Positions 19,010 to 26,816 of a stretch of 64,000 nt of DNA are shown one piece after another. The notes below the pieces were generated by a model that saw only the letters and a list, made by a program, of their open reading frames with translations, was not told the DNA's origin and did no database searches. Every line of letters begins with the position of its first letter. Positions within the stretch are counted from its first letter, which is position 1. The DNA is taken from positions 868,001 through 932,000 of the forward strand of contig JADJPV010000001.1 in the NCBI GenBank assembly GCA_016713085.1, given 5' to 3'. This DNA is from Chitinophagaceae bacterium. Lineage in GTDB: Bacteria > Bacteroidota > Bacteroidia > Chitinophagales > Chitinophagaceae. Made by a program: the position numbers and the translations under genes.

Positions 19010-19246
19010 ATGAAATTTACCGGAGAACACCTGCAGTTTTTACGCACCATCAAAAAAGTAAAACAACCGGTACTTGCCAGAAAATTAGGTGTGAAACAAC
19101 AGTCTATCTCCAAGTTAGAAAACAAACCTTCTGTAGGTGATAAACGATTCCATGAATACATTGCTGCTTTGAATTTAGAAAAAGAAGAAGCATTAAGTTT
19201 ATTAAAATTATTTACCCCCCCCCCCACGTTTCAAAATGAACAATAA
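19010..19246 (+). CDS. small XRE-family helix-turn-helix regulator
   Basis: A 78-residue protein that is almost only an HTH_3 domain: LRTIKKVKQPVLARKLGV forms the first helices, and QQSISKLENKP is the recognition helix with its usual Q-x-x-I-S-x-L-E signature. A helical tail is followed by TPPPTFQNEQ, encoded across a run of 11 C (19217-19227). It is divergent from the peptide operon with 171 bases between the starts, so it is a natural candidate regulator of it. That is an inference from position. It has no sensor domain. Confidence 0.8.
   Translation: MKFTGEHLQFLRTIKKVKQPVLARKLGVKQQSISKLENKPSVGDKRFHEYIAALNLEKEEALSLLKLFTPPPTFQNEQ
19217..19227 (+). repeat. run of 11 C near the end of the XRE gene
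   Basis: The run encodes Pro codons in the last dozen residues. A slip would only change the C-terminal tail. It may be prone to length variation in the cell or to sequencing error. Confidence 0.6.
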
Positions 19247-19248
19247 AA

Positions 19249-19279
19249 AACCTCCCTGTTGCTATACAGAGAGGTTTGA
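19249..19279 (+). terminator. hairpin terminator after the XRE gene
   Basis: AAACCTCCCTG pairs with CAGAGAGGTTT around a loop of eight bases, starting right at the stop of the XRE gene. It also faces the end of the second BNR gene. Confidence 0.65.
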
Positions 19280-19317
19280 AGATATTGTTCAGGCCGCTCT
19301 GAGCGTCCCGACCGTAT

Positions 19318-22300
19318 TTAATTTTTCACCGGCTTATTCATCTCAGGTCGCTTCGGCATTTCTTTCTGAATTGCTTCCATCACTTTCTTTTCAAACTGCA
19401 GCTTCAGCTGTTCGTTCTTCTGTTCTGCTTTCACAATTTCGCCTTTCAATACCTCTGTTCTTTGCAGCTGCAGGTTGCCGGGTCTTGCTTCCTGTCCAAC
19501 TACTGCACTGTACACTTCACTGATATCAGAACGCAAGCGTTTCAGATCACCCGTTCCCTTCATTACCGGTGGAACTAATGTTAAACGGAGTTCTTCCAGT
19601 TTGTTCCAGTAATCCTGCAAGAGTGCTTTTGTTTTTTTATTCTTAGTTGAATCGATGTTTTTCTTCAGCATAGCCTGTGATGTGTTAATACTGTCAACCA
19701 ACTTTGCCAAACGTTCATTCATGGCAAATAATTCCTGCCCGGTTTTGTATTGCAGCTCCCTGTCCTGCAGAGTGAAATCTTTATTGGCTTCATCATGCTG
19801 CATCTTTATCACCTGCGAATATTCTTTCCCATTTACTTTCACCTTAACAGTATAATCACCGGGGAATACCTGCGGTGCAAGAAAACCTGCCTGTTCAATC
19901 TGGTTACCACCTCTTGCTGTTTTAGGTGGCATGCTGCGCTGATTCCAGATTACTTTATTGTATCCCTTTCTGTTGGTTGGTGCCAGTTTTTGAACCAGCT
20001 TACCTTCCTTATCATACACTTCCATCTGGATACTGTTGGCCCTTTCTTTTAAATAATATTGTATGGGTGTAATGGTTGATGGAAGTCCGCCATTCCAGTC
20101 GCCGCTTGCATTTTGAAAGCCGCCTGCATATTTTCCCATGGTTAATGTAATGGGTTTGCTGTTGAGTAAAGCAACATCCTGTGCTGCAACTGCCGGAGTA
20201 ATACTCCGCATGATCGATATATCCTCCACAATAATAATTCCACGGCCGTGTGTTGCCAATACTAAATCATTTGTCTGCTCCTGAATTTTAATATCTCTTA
20301 CCAATGCATACCAGGGAATATTATTTTTCATGCGGAACCATTCATTACCGCCATCCACACTGGCAAACAATCCCATTTCTGTTCCGGCAAATAATAAATT
20401 TTTATTAACGATGTCTTCTTTGATCTTATGTGCAAAGCCGGCGAACTCTTTGCTTTCAAACTTCTTCCATGTTTTACCCATGTCGGCACTTACAGCAATA
20501 TAGGTTGCATGATCGCCATAGCTGTGATTATCAAACGTAGCATACACTACGTTTTTATCATACTGCGATGGTTCAATGCTGCTCACCCAGGTTTGTTTGG
20601 GAATACCTGCTGCTGTATAATTGGCTGCTACATTGGTCCATGTTGTTCCTCCATCAGTTGTGTATTGCAGATTACCATCATCCGTTCCCACCCAGATTAC
20701 ATTTTCATCCAATGGCGATTCAGCAATGGTAAAAATGGTGCAATGATTTTCTGCACTGGTTACATCCATACTTAATCCACCACTTTTTTCCTGTTCCTGC
20801 TTGCGTTTATCATTGGTGGTTAAGTCGGGAGAAATTTTTGTCCAGTTGGCACCACGATCTGTACTCTTATATAAATACTGTGCGCCTGCATAGATATTTT
20901 TTTTATTCTTTGCTCCAGTTACAATGGGTGTGTTCCAGTTATAACGGAGCTTCTCATCACCCGCTGCTCCCTGTGGCTGAATGCCCACACTTGTTCCCTG
21001 TTTAATATTTATTCGGAACATATTTCCTCCCTGGTATTCTGCATAGGCAATATCAGGATCAAAAGGATCAGGTTGTGTCCAGAAACCATCACCACCATAA
21101 ATAGCTTTCCAGTCGCCATTCAGCACACCACCGGGTACTGCACTTGGAGCAACCCAGCTTCCGTTATCCTGCAATCCTCCATAAATACGATATGGTTGCT
21201 GGTTATCGGTACTTACATGATAAAACTGTCCAACAGGTAAGTTGTTACAAAACTTCCAAGTAGCACCACGATCAAGACTGAAATAAACTCCACCATCAGT
21301 GCCTACATATAAAATATTTGTGTTGTTGGGATTGATCCATAATGCATGATGATCACTGTGTACCCATCCGCCTTCATTGCTTGCATCAGCAAAAGAATAT
21401 CCACCATCACTTGAATAAGAAAATGAAAAGGCAGGGCGATAAACTCTCTTCGGATCTTTTGGATCTATTTCAAGTGTTGAAAAATAAAATGGCCTTGAAA
21501 CAATATTGCTGGTTGCACTTTGCTGTTTCCATGTTTCACCTCCATCAGCAGAAATATACAAGCCGGTGTTTTCACTTTCAATAATGGCCCATAAATTTTG
21601 CGGTGATGATGGTGCCAGTGCAATGGCCACACGGCCGAATGGTTTTTTGGGCAAACCATTACTTAACTCCTTCCATGTTTTACCTGCATCAGTTGATTTA
21701 TAAATTCCACTTCCTGTTCCACCACTGTTGAATGCATAAGGCAAACGGCGAAACTCCCATGAAGTAGCATACAAAACATTTGAATTAGCTGGATCAATTT
21801 CCACATCTGCCACGCCTGCTTTTTCGCTGATGTATAAACTGGTTTCCCAGGTTTTACCTGCATCGGTTGATTTGTATAATCCACGATGTTTGCTGTCGCT
21901 CCAGAGTGGTCCGGGTGCAGCCACATAAATAACTGATGAATTATTTGGATCTACAATCACTTTTGCAATATGTTCTGTACTGTCGAGACCAATCTTTGTC
22001 CAGTTGTCGCCTGCATCGGTTGTTTTATATATACCATCACCAATAGAAACAGAGTTCCGCATATTGCTTTCACCTGTTCCCACATAAATGATCTTTGGGT
22101 TTTTCTGATCAATGGCCATTGCACCAATGCTCTGAATATATTTATCAAAGATGGGTTTGAAAGATGCTCCTGCATTGGTAGTTTTCCAGATACCGCCGCC
22201 GGCAGTGCCTACATAAATTGTTTTACCATCACTGTTTACACCAACGATTTCTGTGATACGTCCGCTCATGGTGCCCGGACCGAGATGTCTTGCTTCCATC

Positions 22301-22386
22301 ATACCAAAAGTGGAAGAGTTAATCTGTGCCTGTATCAATGTGCTGCAGCTTAGAAGAAGCAAGAAGGTGGAATAGATTTTTCTCAT
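19318..22386 (-). CDS. secreted BNR/sortilin-fold repeat protein, paralogue 2
   Basis: A 1022-residue exported protein with the signal peptide MRKIYSTFLLLLSCSTLIQAQ. About eleven Asp-box motifs (KTTDAGDNW, KSTDAGKTW twice, ISADGGETW, TTDGGTTW, SADMGKTW and others) fill residues 60-700 and predict one or two beta-propellers as in paralogue 1. After these come beta domains and a helical C-terminal region rich in Lys, Glu and Gln, with a basic end. Activity is unknown; annotations as glycosyl hydrolase rest on the propeller fold only. Two LolA-like genes lie upstream on the same strand, but a strong terminator separates them. Confidence 0.85.
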   Translation of the reverse strand: MRKIYSTFLLLLSCSTLIQAQINSSTFGMMEARHLGPGTMSGRITEIVGVNSDGKTIYVGTAGGGIWKTTNAGASFKPIFDKYIQSIGAMAIDQKNPKIIYVGTGESNMRNSVSIGDGIYKTTDAGDNWTKIGLDSTEHIAKVIVDPNNSSVIYVAAPGPLWSDSKHRGLYKSTDAGKTWETSLYISEKAGVADVEIDPANSNVLYATSWEFRRLPYAFNSGGTGSGIYKSTDAGKTWKELSNGLPKKPFGRVAIALAPSSPQNLWAIIESENTGLYISADGGETWKQQSATSNIVSRPFYFSTLEIDPKDPKRVYRPAFSFSYSSDGGYSFADASNEGGWVHSDHHALWINPNNTNILYVGTDGGVYFSLDRGATWKFCNNLPVGQFYHVSTDNQQPYRIYGGLQDNGSWVAPSAVPGGVLNGDWKAIYGGDGFWTQPDPFDPDIAYAEYQGGNMFRINIKQGTSVGIQPQGAAGDEKLRYNWNTPIVTGAKNKKNIYAGAQYLYKSTDRGANWTKISPDLTTNDKRKQEQEKSGGLSMDVTSAENHCTIFTIAESPLDENVIWVGTDDGNLQYTTDGGTTWTNVAANYTAAGIPKQTWVSSIEPSQYDKNVVYATFDNHSYGDHATYIAVSADMGKTWKKFESKEFAGFAHKIKEDIVNKNLLFAGTEMGLFASVDGGNEWFRMKNNIPWYALVRDIKIQEQTNDLVLATHGRGIIIVEDISIMRSITPAVAAQDVALLNSKPITLTMGKYAGGFQNASGDWNGGLPSTITPIQYYLKERANSIQMEVYDKEGKLVQKLAPTNRKGYNKVIWNQRSMPPKTARGGNQIEQAGFLAPQVFPGDYTVKVKVNGKEYSQVIKMQHDEANKDFTLQDRELQYKTGQELFAMNERLAKLVDSINTSQAMLKKNIDSTKNKKTKALLQDYWNKLEELRLTLVPPVMKGTGDLKRLRSDISEVYSAVVGQEARPGNLQLQRTEVLKGEIVKAEQKNEQLKLQFEKKVMEAIQKEMPKRPEMNKPVKN

Positions 22387-22404
22387 TTCATTAAATTTGT
22401 TTTA

Positions 22405-22436
22405 GAAAAAAACCCCGACACATAGGCCGGGGTTTA
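22405..22436 (-). terminator. intrinsic terminator after the LolA-like gene
   Basis: On the minus strand AAACCCCG pairs with CGGGGTTT, followed by a run of T. It lies just past the stop at 22454 and only about 20 bases before the start of the next gene, so the second BNR gene needs its own promoter or read-through. Confidence 0.85.
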
Positions 22437-22453
22437 TATCAGAAAGATAAAAA

Positions 22454-23179
22454 TTACTTCGCTGGTTTGAAAATAGCTTCGTCAACAGCTTTATTCACTT
22501 CCACTTTTGCAATTGTAAAGTCTGCATTCATGCCTGGTGCAAGAGGAACAGTCATACCCATTGGTACAACAATACCTTCAGGAAGTTTTGTGAAATTTGA
22601 AAATGTATATGACACTTCTGTTTCCTGTCCATCAGTTTTTTTCACCTGGGTGCTCTTTACAATATAGTAGGTCTTGGGATCAATAAAATCTGTTTCAACA
22701 CCACCATCTTTTTTAGTTACTTTCAGTTTAAAACACTCTGTACCATCCACATCCTCTTTTCCAATTAACTCAACTGAACTGCCTTTTGCTTTATAATCGA
22801 CTAAGCTTCCCTGCACATCCAGTGCATCCTGACCCTGCTTTACCTGCTCTTCAGTCATAGGTTCAACTTCTGTTTTTTGCTGAATTGGCATATACATCCA
22901 GCCGGCAGTAGGGGTAATGATCACATAATTGGCCATTCCCATAATAGTAATGTCCTGACGGGATCCTTTTTGATGAACCACTGTATTTACTACATCTATG
23001 CTCGCACCATTCACCGCCATTGTTCCTGTTTGTACAAGACTGGTTACTTTTTTCCAGTTCTCTGTTCCGCCTACTGCTTCAAGATGTTTATTGATTACTT
23101 CGTCAGCAGTTTGTGCTTTTACAGTTGCAAAACTGAATGCAGTTGCTACAAACAAGCTGAATAATTTCACTGATTTCAT
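22454..23179 (-). CDS. LolA-like exported protein, copy 1
   Basis: A 241-residue periplasmic protein with the signal peptide MKSVKLFSLFVATAFSFATVKAQ. The mature start TADEVINKHLEAVGG is typical of Bacteroidota proteins assigned to the LolA/LolB-like outer-membrane-lipoprotein-sorting fold, a half barrel that carries lipid or lipoprotein. The motif GKEDVDGTECFKLKVTKKDG and the strand YYIVKSTQV are shared with the neighbour at 23254-23994, so the two are tandem paralogues. True LolA function is not shown, as these proteins form a divergent family. The intrinsic terminator follows. Confidence 0.75.
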   Translation of the reverse strand: MKSVKLFSLFVATAFSFATVKAQTADEVINKHLEAVGGTENWKKVTSLVQTGTMAVNGASIDVVNTVVHQKGSRQDITIMGMANYVIITPTAGWMYMPIQQKTEVEPMTEEQVKQGQDALDVQGSLVDYKAKGSSVELIGKEDVDGTECFKLKVTKKDGGVETDFIDPKTYYIVKSTQVKKTDGQETEVSYTFSNFTKLPEGIVVPMGMTVPLAPGMNADFTIAKVEVNKAVDEAIFKPAK

Positions 23180-23253
23180 TTTTTGATGTTTTTTATTTTA
23201 GTATAAGTTGTAAAGAAAAGAAATTTGTTACGATCAGCAGCTGATTTTTTTGT

Positions 23254-23994
23254 TTACTGTATTACTTCCGGTTTAAATGCTTTCGGGTCAACAGGTTTGT
23301 TCACTTCAATTTTTTCAAAAAATAAACCGCCGCCCATTCCAACTACTGTTGTTTTAAAAGCAAAAACATAGCCATCGTCAGTTTTTTTGTATTCACTGTA
23401 GTCAATTTTTGTTTCTCTTGGAGCACCACCCTGGCCTCCGCCGCCTCTTCCACCAAAACCACCACCGGTTGTTACTACACGGTCAATATAAAAGGTCGTG
23501 GGGTTGATAAAATAAGTAATATCTCTGCCTGTTTTCAGCGTGAGTTTAATTTTCCAGCATTCAGTTCCTTCCACATCTTCTTTGCCGACCAACTCTGCCT
23601 TATGTCCTTTGGCTGCATAATTAACCAATGGGCCGGCACAATCTGTTTCGCTCTGCATACCTGTAACCATTTCAGCGGTCATTGGTTCGAAGTTTCCGTT
23701 ACTTCTTGGGTTCTGACTCCATCCTTCTTTATCTGTTACAACTGAAATCATATTGAACATGGAAGAACTGATCTCACGGCGCATCAACTTTCCGTCTACT
23801 TTCCACATTTTCTGAGTAATCTCTGCTCCGTTCTGCATTACACTGGTACCTTCCATATAAATACTTTTAATGGAAGCCAGTTTATCCTTTCCGCCCATTG
23901 CATCTATATGTTTATTGATGATTTCATCAACGGTTTGTGCATTCACTGCTATTATTCCAGTGAGTGCCAGCATCAGCATTGCAAGCTTTTTCAT
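23254..23994 (-). CDS. LolA-like exported protein, copy 2
   Basis: A 246-residue paralogue of the downstream gene, with the signal peptide MKKLAMLMLALTGIIAVNAQ and the same start TVDEIINKHIDAMGG. It carries GKEDVEGTECWKIKLTLK at about residue 140 and a distinctive glycine-rich loop (GGGFGGRGGGGQGG) near residue 190, absent from copy 1. It precedes copy 1 by 74 bases on the same strand, so they are probably co-transcribed. It is divergent from the ade gene. Confidence 0.75.
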   Translation of the reverse strand: MKKLAMLMLALTGIIAVNAQTVDEIINKHIDAMGGKDKLASIKSIYMEGTSVMQNGAEITQKMWKVDGKLMRREISSSMFNMISVVTDKEGWSQNPRSNGNFEPMTAEMVTGMQSETDCAGPLVNYAAKGHKAELVGKEDVEGTECWKIKLTLKTGRDITYFINPTTFYIDRVVTTGGGFGGRGGGGQGGAPRETKIDYSEYKKTDDGYVFAFKTTVVGMGGGLFFEKIEVNKPVDPKAFKPEVIQ

Positions 23995-24209
23995 GTGTAC
24001 TTTGTTTTAAGTATCCAAATTTATGACGGACCGGTGGAATAAAGTGTTCCTTCTATCCAGTATCTTGAGCCACTAATCCCAAATAACAAATCATGGATGC
24101 TAAGGGTTCATTTAAAGTTGCAGGCAATGTGGTGAATATTTTCGCCAAAGAGATCTTTTACGGCGAAGTAGAGGTGGAAGATGGAAGAATAAAAACAATA
24201 AAACGATTA

Positions 24210-24239
24210 CCCCCTCCATCTCCCCCTGAAGGGGGAGGG
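24210..24239 (+). repeat. GC-rich palindromic element D, inside ade
   Basis: CCCCTCC, the spacer ATCT, CCCCC, the loop TGAA, then GGGGGAGGG. It is read in frame as LPPPSPPEGGG, just before the conserved ILPGFIDSHVH of the deaminase, so it replaces or extends a surface loop. Confidence 0.75.
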
Positions 24240-24687
24240 TTTATCCTTCCCGGCTTTATTGATTCCCATGTACATATTGAAAGCTCCATGCTGGTACCTT
24301 CTGAATTTGCAAAGCTGGCTGTTGTGCATGGCACGGTGGCTACGGTAAGCGATCCGCATGAAATTGCCAATGTGTGCGGCATGTCAGGGGTTGACTATAT
24401 GATTGAAAACGGAAAAACAGTTCCGTTTAAATTCAACTTTGGCGCTCCCAGTTGTGTACCTGCCACCACATTTGAAACAGCAGGTGCTGTTTTAAATGCA
24501 GTTGATGTAAAAGCATTGTTGCAGAGAGATGAAATCAAATACCTGAGTGAGATGATGAACTTCCCCGGTGTGTTACATGCTGATGAAGAAGTGATGCTGA
24601 AAATAAAAGCTGCTCATGAATTGGGCAAACCTGTTGATGGACATGCGCCTGGATTGAGGGGTGAGGATGCAAGAAGATACATAAAAG

Positions 24688-25162
24688 CCCCCCTAAATCC
24701 CCCGAAGGGGGACTTCAGACTCCGATAATTTAAATAACGTTTACGGGTATCAAACAGCTGATCCTTTATTGTACGGGCTACTGAAAGATTATGTAAAAGA
24801 AAACAGAAGCAATCCAACTGATGCAGAAATTGCATTATGGGAACAACTGCGTGGTAAAAGTTTAAGCGGTTACAAATTCAGAAGACAACATATTATCGGA
24901 ACTTATATTGCTGATTTTGTCTGTCTTTCAAAAAAACTGATCATTGAAGTAGATGGCATGATTCATTACTTACCTGATAACAAAATGAATGATGCTGAAA
25001 GAACAGAACAACTGAATGCATTTGGGTTTCATGTAATCAGGTTCACTAACAACGAAGTGTTATTTGAAACAGAAAAAACGATTAACAGCATTCTTGAAAA
25101 ATTAAACGGGTTAAAAGATAATGAAGCTGCTGCCTTTATCCCCCCTTTGGGGGGTGGGGGGG
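24688..25162 (+). mobile_element. 475-base element: DUF559 endonuclease flanked by inverted GC-rich palindromes
   Basis: The left end reads CCCCCC-TAAAT-CCCCC-GAA-GGGGG. The right end (25140-25162) is CCCCCC-TTT-GGGGGG-T-GGGGGGG, whose reverse complement has the same layout as the left end. The ends are therefore inverted repeats of one palindrome type. GC flanks both ends (AAAGC before, GCTGT after), which would fit a two-base target duplication, though the C and G runs make the exact border uncertain. Removing the element rejoins RRYIKA to VISTDHE, a continuous deaminase. The cargo is a DUF559 endonuclease domain. Confidence 0.7.
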
Positions 25163-26355
25163 CTGTAATTTCTACCGACCACGAATGTTTCACTAAAGAA
25201 GAAGCACTTGATAAGTTACAATACGGAATGAAAATTCTTATCCGTGAAGGAAGTGCAGCTAAAAACTTTGAAGCCCTGGTTGATTTGATTGATGAATATC
25301 CTGACATGATGATGCTCTGCAGCGATGATAAACATCCCGACAGTTTGGTGGATGGGCATATCAATCAACTTTGTGCAAGAGCTGTTGCTAAAGGAAAAAA
25401 TATCTTCAACATTTTGCAGGCCGTCTGTATCAATCCTGTGCTGCATTACAAATTAGATGTGGGCCTGCTGCGTGTTGGTGATGCTGCAGATTTTATTGTA
25501 GTGGATGATTTGGATCACTTCAACGTACAGAAAACGTTTATCGATGGAGAACTCGTTGCAGAGCGGGGAACATCGTACATCGTACCCCGTACATCGAACA
25601 TCATTAACCATTTTACCTGCTCCGAGAAAAAAGAAGAAGACTTCTTTTTCCATCTCAACAAATTCGGTCATGCTGATGCAGAGAATATAGAACAGGTGTA
25701 TGTGATTGAAGCAATGGACGGACAGCTAATCACCAACAAACTCATTGAACCTATTTCATCTTTTAAAATACAGGATCATCTCATTTCAGCCAATACAGAA
25801 AAAGATTTTCTGTACATGGTTGTGGTGAACCGTTACCGCAATGCACCGGTAGCCAAATGCTTTGTAAAAAACTTCGGATTTAAAAGAGGAGCCATCGCTT
25901 CATCGGTTGCACACGACAGCCATAATATTATTGCCGTTGGTGTGGATGCAGCCAGCATTTGCAAAGCAGTAAACCTTATTATAACTTCTAAAGGTGGAGT
26001 AAGCTGTTGTGCCCCTCCCTCCTTTGGAGGGAGTTGGAGGGAGGTTGTATTGCCATTGCCTGTTGCCGGTTTAATGAGTACAGATGATGGATACAAAGTA
26101 GCAGCAGCTTACAGCAACATCGACAAAGCAGCAAAAGAACTGGTACTTGCATTACCCGTTGCCGGTTTAATGAGTACAGATGATGGATACAAAGTAGCGG
26201 CAGCTTACAGCAACATCGATAAAGAAGCAAAAGAACTCGGCTCTGCACTGGCAGCGCCTTTTATGACCCTTTCTTTTATGGCTTTACTCGTTATTCCGCA
26301 TTTAAAACTCAGCGATCTGGGTTTGTTTGATGGAGATAGTTTTCAGTTGGTATAA
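24769..26355 (+). CDS. DUF559 endonuclease domain fused in frame to the Ade C-terminal part
   Basis: The open frame starts upstream of YGLLKDYVKENRSNPTDAE and has no stop until the end of ade, giving about 528 residues from the TTG at 24769. Residues about 10-115 form a DUF559 (Vsr/PD-(D/E)XK-like) domain: ALWEQLRGKSLSGYKFRRQH, then GTYIADFVC with the acidic residue, IIEVDGMIH with the Glu-x-Asp pair, and GFHVIRFTNNEVL. The frame then crosses the right palindrome as PPLGGGG and enters the deaminase at VISTDHE. DUF559 proteins are relatives of mismatch-repair and restriction nucleases. Whether it is made as a separate protein or only as a fusion cannot be told. No intein splicing residues flank it. 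Confidence 0.8.
   Translation: MYGLLKDYVKENRSNPTDAEIALWEQLRGKSLSGYKFRRQHIIGTYIADFVCLSKKLIIEVDGMIHYLPDNKMNDAERTEQLNAFGFHVIRFTNNEVLFETEKTINSILEKLNGLKDNEAAAFIPPLGGGGAVISTDHECFTKEEALDKLQYGMKILIREGSAAKNFEALVDLIDEYPDMMMLCSDDKHPDSLVDGHINQLCARAVAKGKNIFNILQAVCINPVLHYKLDVGLLRVGDAADFIVVDDLDHFNVQKTFIDGELVAERGTSYIVPRTSNIINHFTCSEKKEEDFFFHLNKFGHADAENIEQVYVIEAMDGQLITNKLIEPISSFKIQDHLISANTEKDFLYMVVVNRYRNAPVAKCFVKNFGFKRGAIASSVAHDSHNIIAVGVDAASICKAVNLIITSKGGVSCCAPPSFGGSWREVVLPLPVAGLMSTDDGYKVAAAYSNIDKAAKELVLALPVAGLMSTDDGYKVAAAYSNIDKEAKELGSALAAPFMTLSFMALLVIPHLKLSDLGLFDGDSFQLV
25140..25162 (+). repeat. GC-rich palindromic element, right end of the DUF559 insertion
   Basis: Six C, TTT, six G, T, seven G. It is the inverted counterpart of the left end at 24688-24712 and is read in frame. 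Confidence 0.7.
26011..26044 (+). repeat. GC-rich palindromic element F, inside ade
   Basis: GCCCCTCCCTCC, TTT, GGAGGG, AGTT, GGAGGGAGG. It lies between KGGVS and LPLPVAGLM of the deaminase and is read in frame as APPSFGGSWRE, in the inverted orientation relative to element D. Confidence 0.75.
26053..26244 (+). repeat. tandem duplication of 96 bases near the 3' end of ade
   Basis: Two copies in direct repeat with a period of exactly 96 bases (GCCGGTTTAATGAG at 26065 and 26161). Each encodes LPVAGLMSTDDGYKVAAAY followed by SNIDK. The copies differ at a few, mostly synonymous, sites, so the event is not very recent or has been followed by drift. It adds 32 residues in frame and starts right after palindrome F. 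Confidence 0.9.
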
Positions 26356-26440
26356 TTGGATTATCTGCAACAAAAATTAAGTACGTTCACTCTTTAATAG
26401 CACAACAGGTATTACCTTTAGCCCACTGAAATTAAAAACC

Positions 26441-26815
26441 ATGAGAAAATTCCTCAGCATTTCCTTAGTAATCATCCTACTTGTTCTGGCAGGTATTATT
26501 TTCTGGCGCTATTATTATGTGTTTGGTGAAGGTGTTAAAGCCGGCGAATTAAATTACATGGTAAAGAAAGGATACGTGTTTAAAACATATGAAGGCAAAC
26601 TCATTCAATCAGGACTGCGTTCAAAAACACCGGGCACTGTTGCCAGTTATGAATTTGAATTCAGTGTAACTAACGACAGTATTGCCAATGTGCTGATGCT
26701 GAACAGCGGTAAAGAATTTGAACTGCATTATAAAGAATACATGGGCACAATTCAATGGCACGGACATTCCGTATACATTGTTGACAAGATCATTAATATG
26801 AGAAAAGTAAAATAA
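26441..26815 (+). CDS. small single-pass membrane protein
   Basis: A 124-residue protein with one N-terminal membrane segment (FLSISLVIILLVLAGIIFW) and a conserved-looking short domain after it (GEGVKAGELNYMVKKGYVFKT, then YEGKLIQSG). Similar Bacteroidota proteins are often labelled 6-phosphogluconate dehydrogenase, which nothing in this sequence supports. The C-terminal part looks like a small beta domain outside the membrane. Function unknown. Its stop just meets the corrected end of the converging methylase gene. Confidence 0.7.
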   Translation: MRKFLSISLVIILLVLAGIIFWRYYYVFGEGVKAGELNYMVKKGYVFKTYEGKLIQSGLRSKTPGTVASYEFEFSVTNDSIANVLMLNSGKEFELHYKEYMGTIQWHGHSVYIVDKIINMRKVK

Positions 26816-26816
26816 A

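Larger units (their letters stand above)
24093..26355 (+). pseudogene. ade: adenine deaminase, interrupted by palindromes and a DUF559 endonuclease element
   Basis: Ade-type adenine deaminase converts adenine to hypoxanthine and ammonia. The N-terminal part (to about residue 198) shows the metal motif HVHIESSML, and the C-terminal part resumes at STDHECFTKEEALDKL and runs to the usual end KLSDLGLFDGDSFQLV. Between the two lies an inserted element (24688-25162) with a DUF559 domain. The first frame stops at 24728 within the left part of the element, and removal of one G from the run 24707-24711 would join everything into one frame. Two other palindromes (24210, 26011) add residues in frame, and a 96-base segment is duplicated in tandem near the end. 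The insertion abuts the DHE metal-site region, so activity is doubtful unless the insert is tolerated. Confidence 0.85.

Noticed and set aside
24688..25162. Intein inside adenine deaminase
   Set aside because: There is no Cys/Ser/Thr at the first position, no terminal His-Asn and no intein blocks. The ends are palindromic DNA and the domain is DUF559, not a LAGLIDADG or HINT type.
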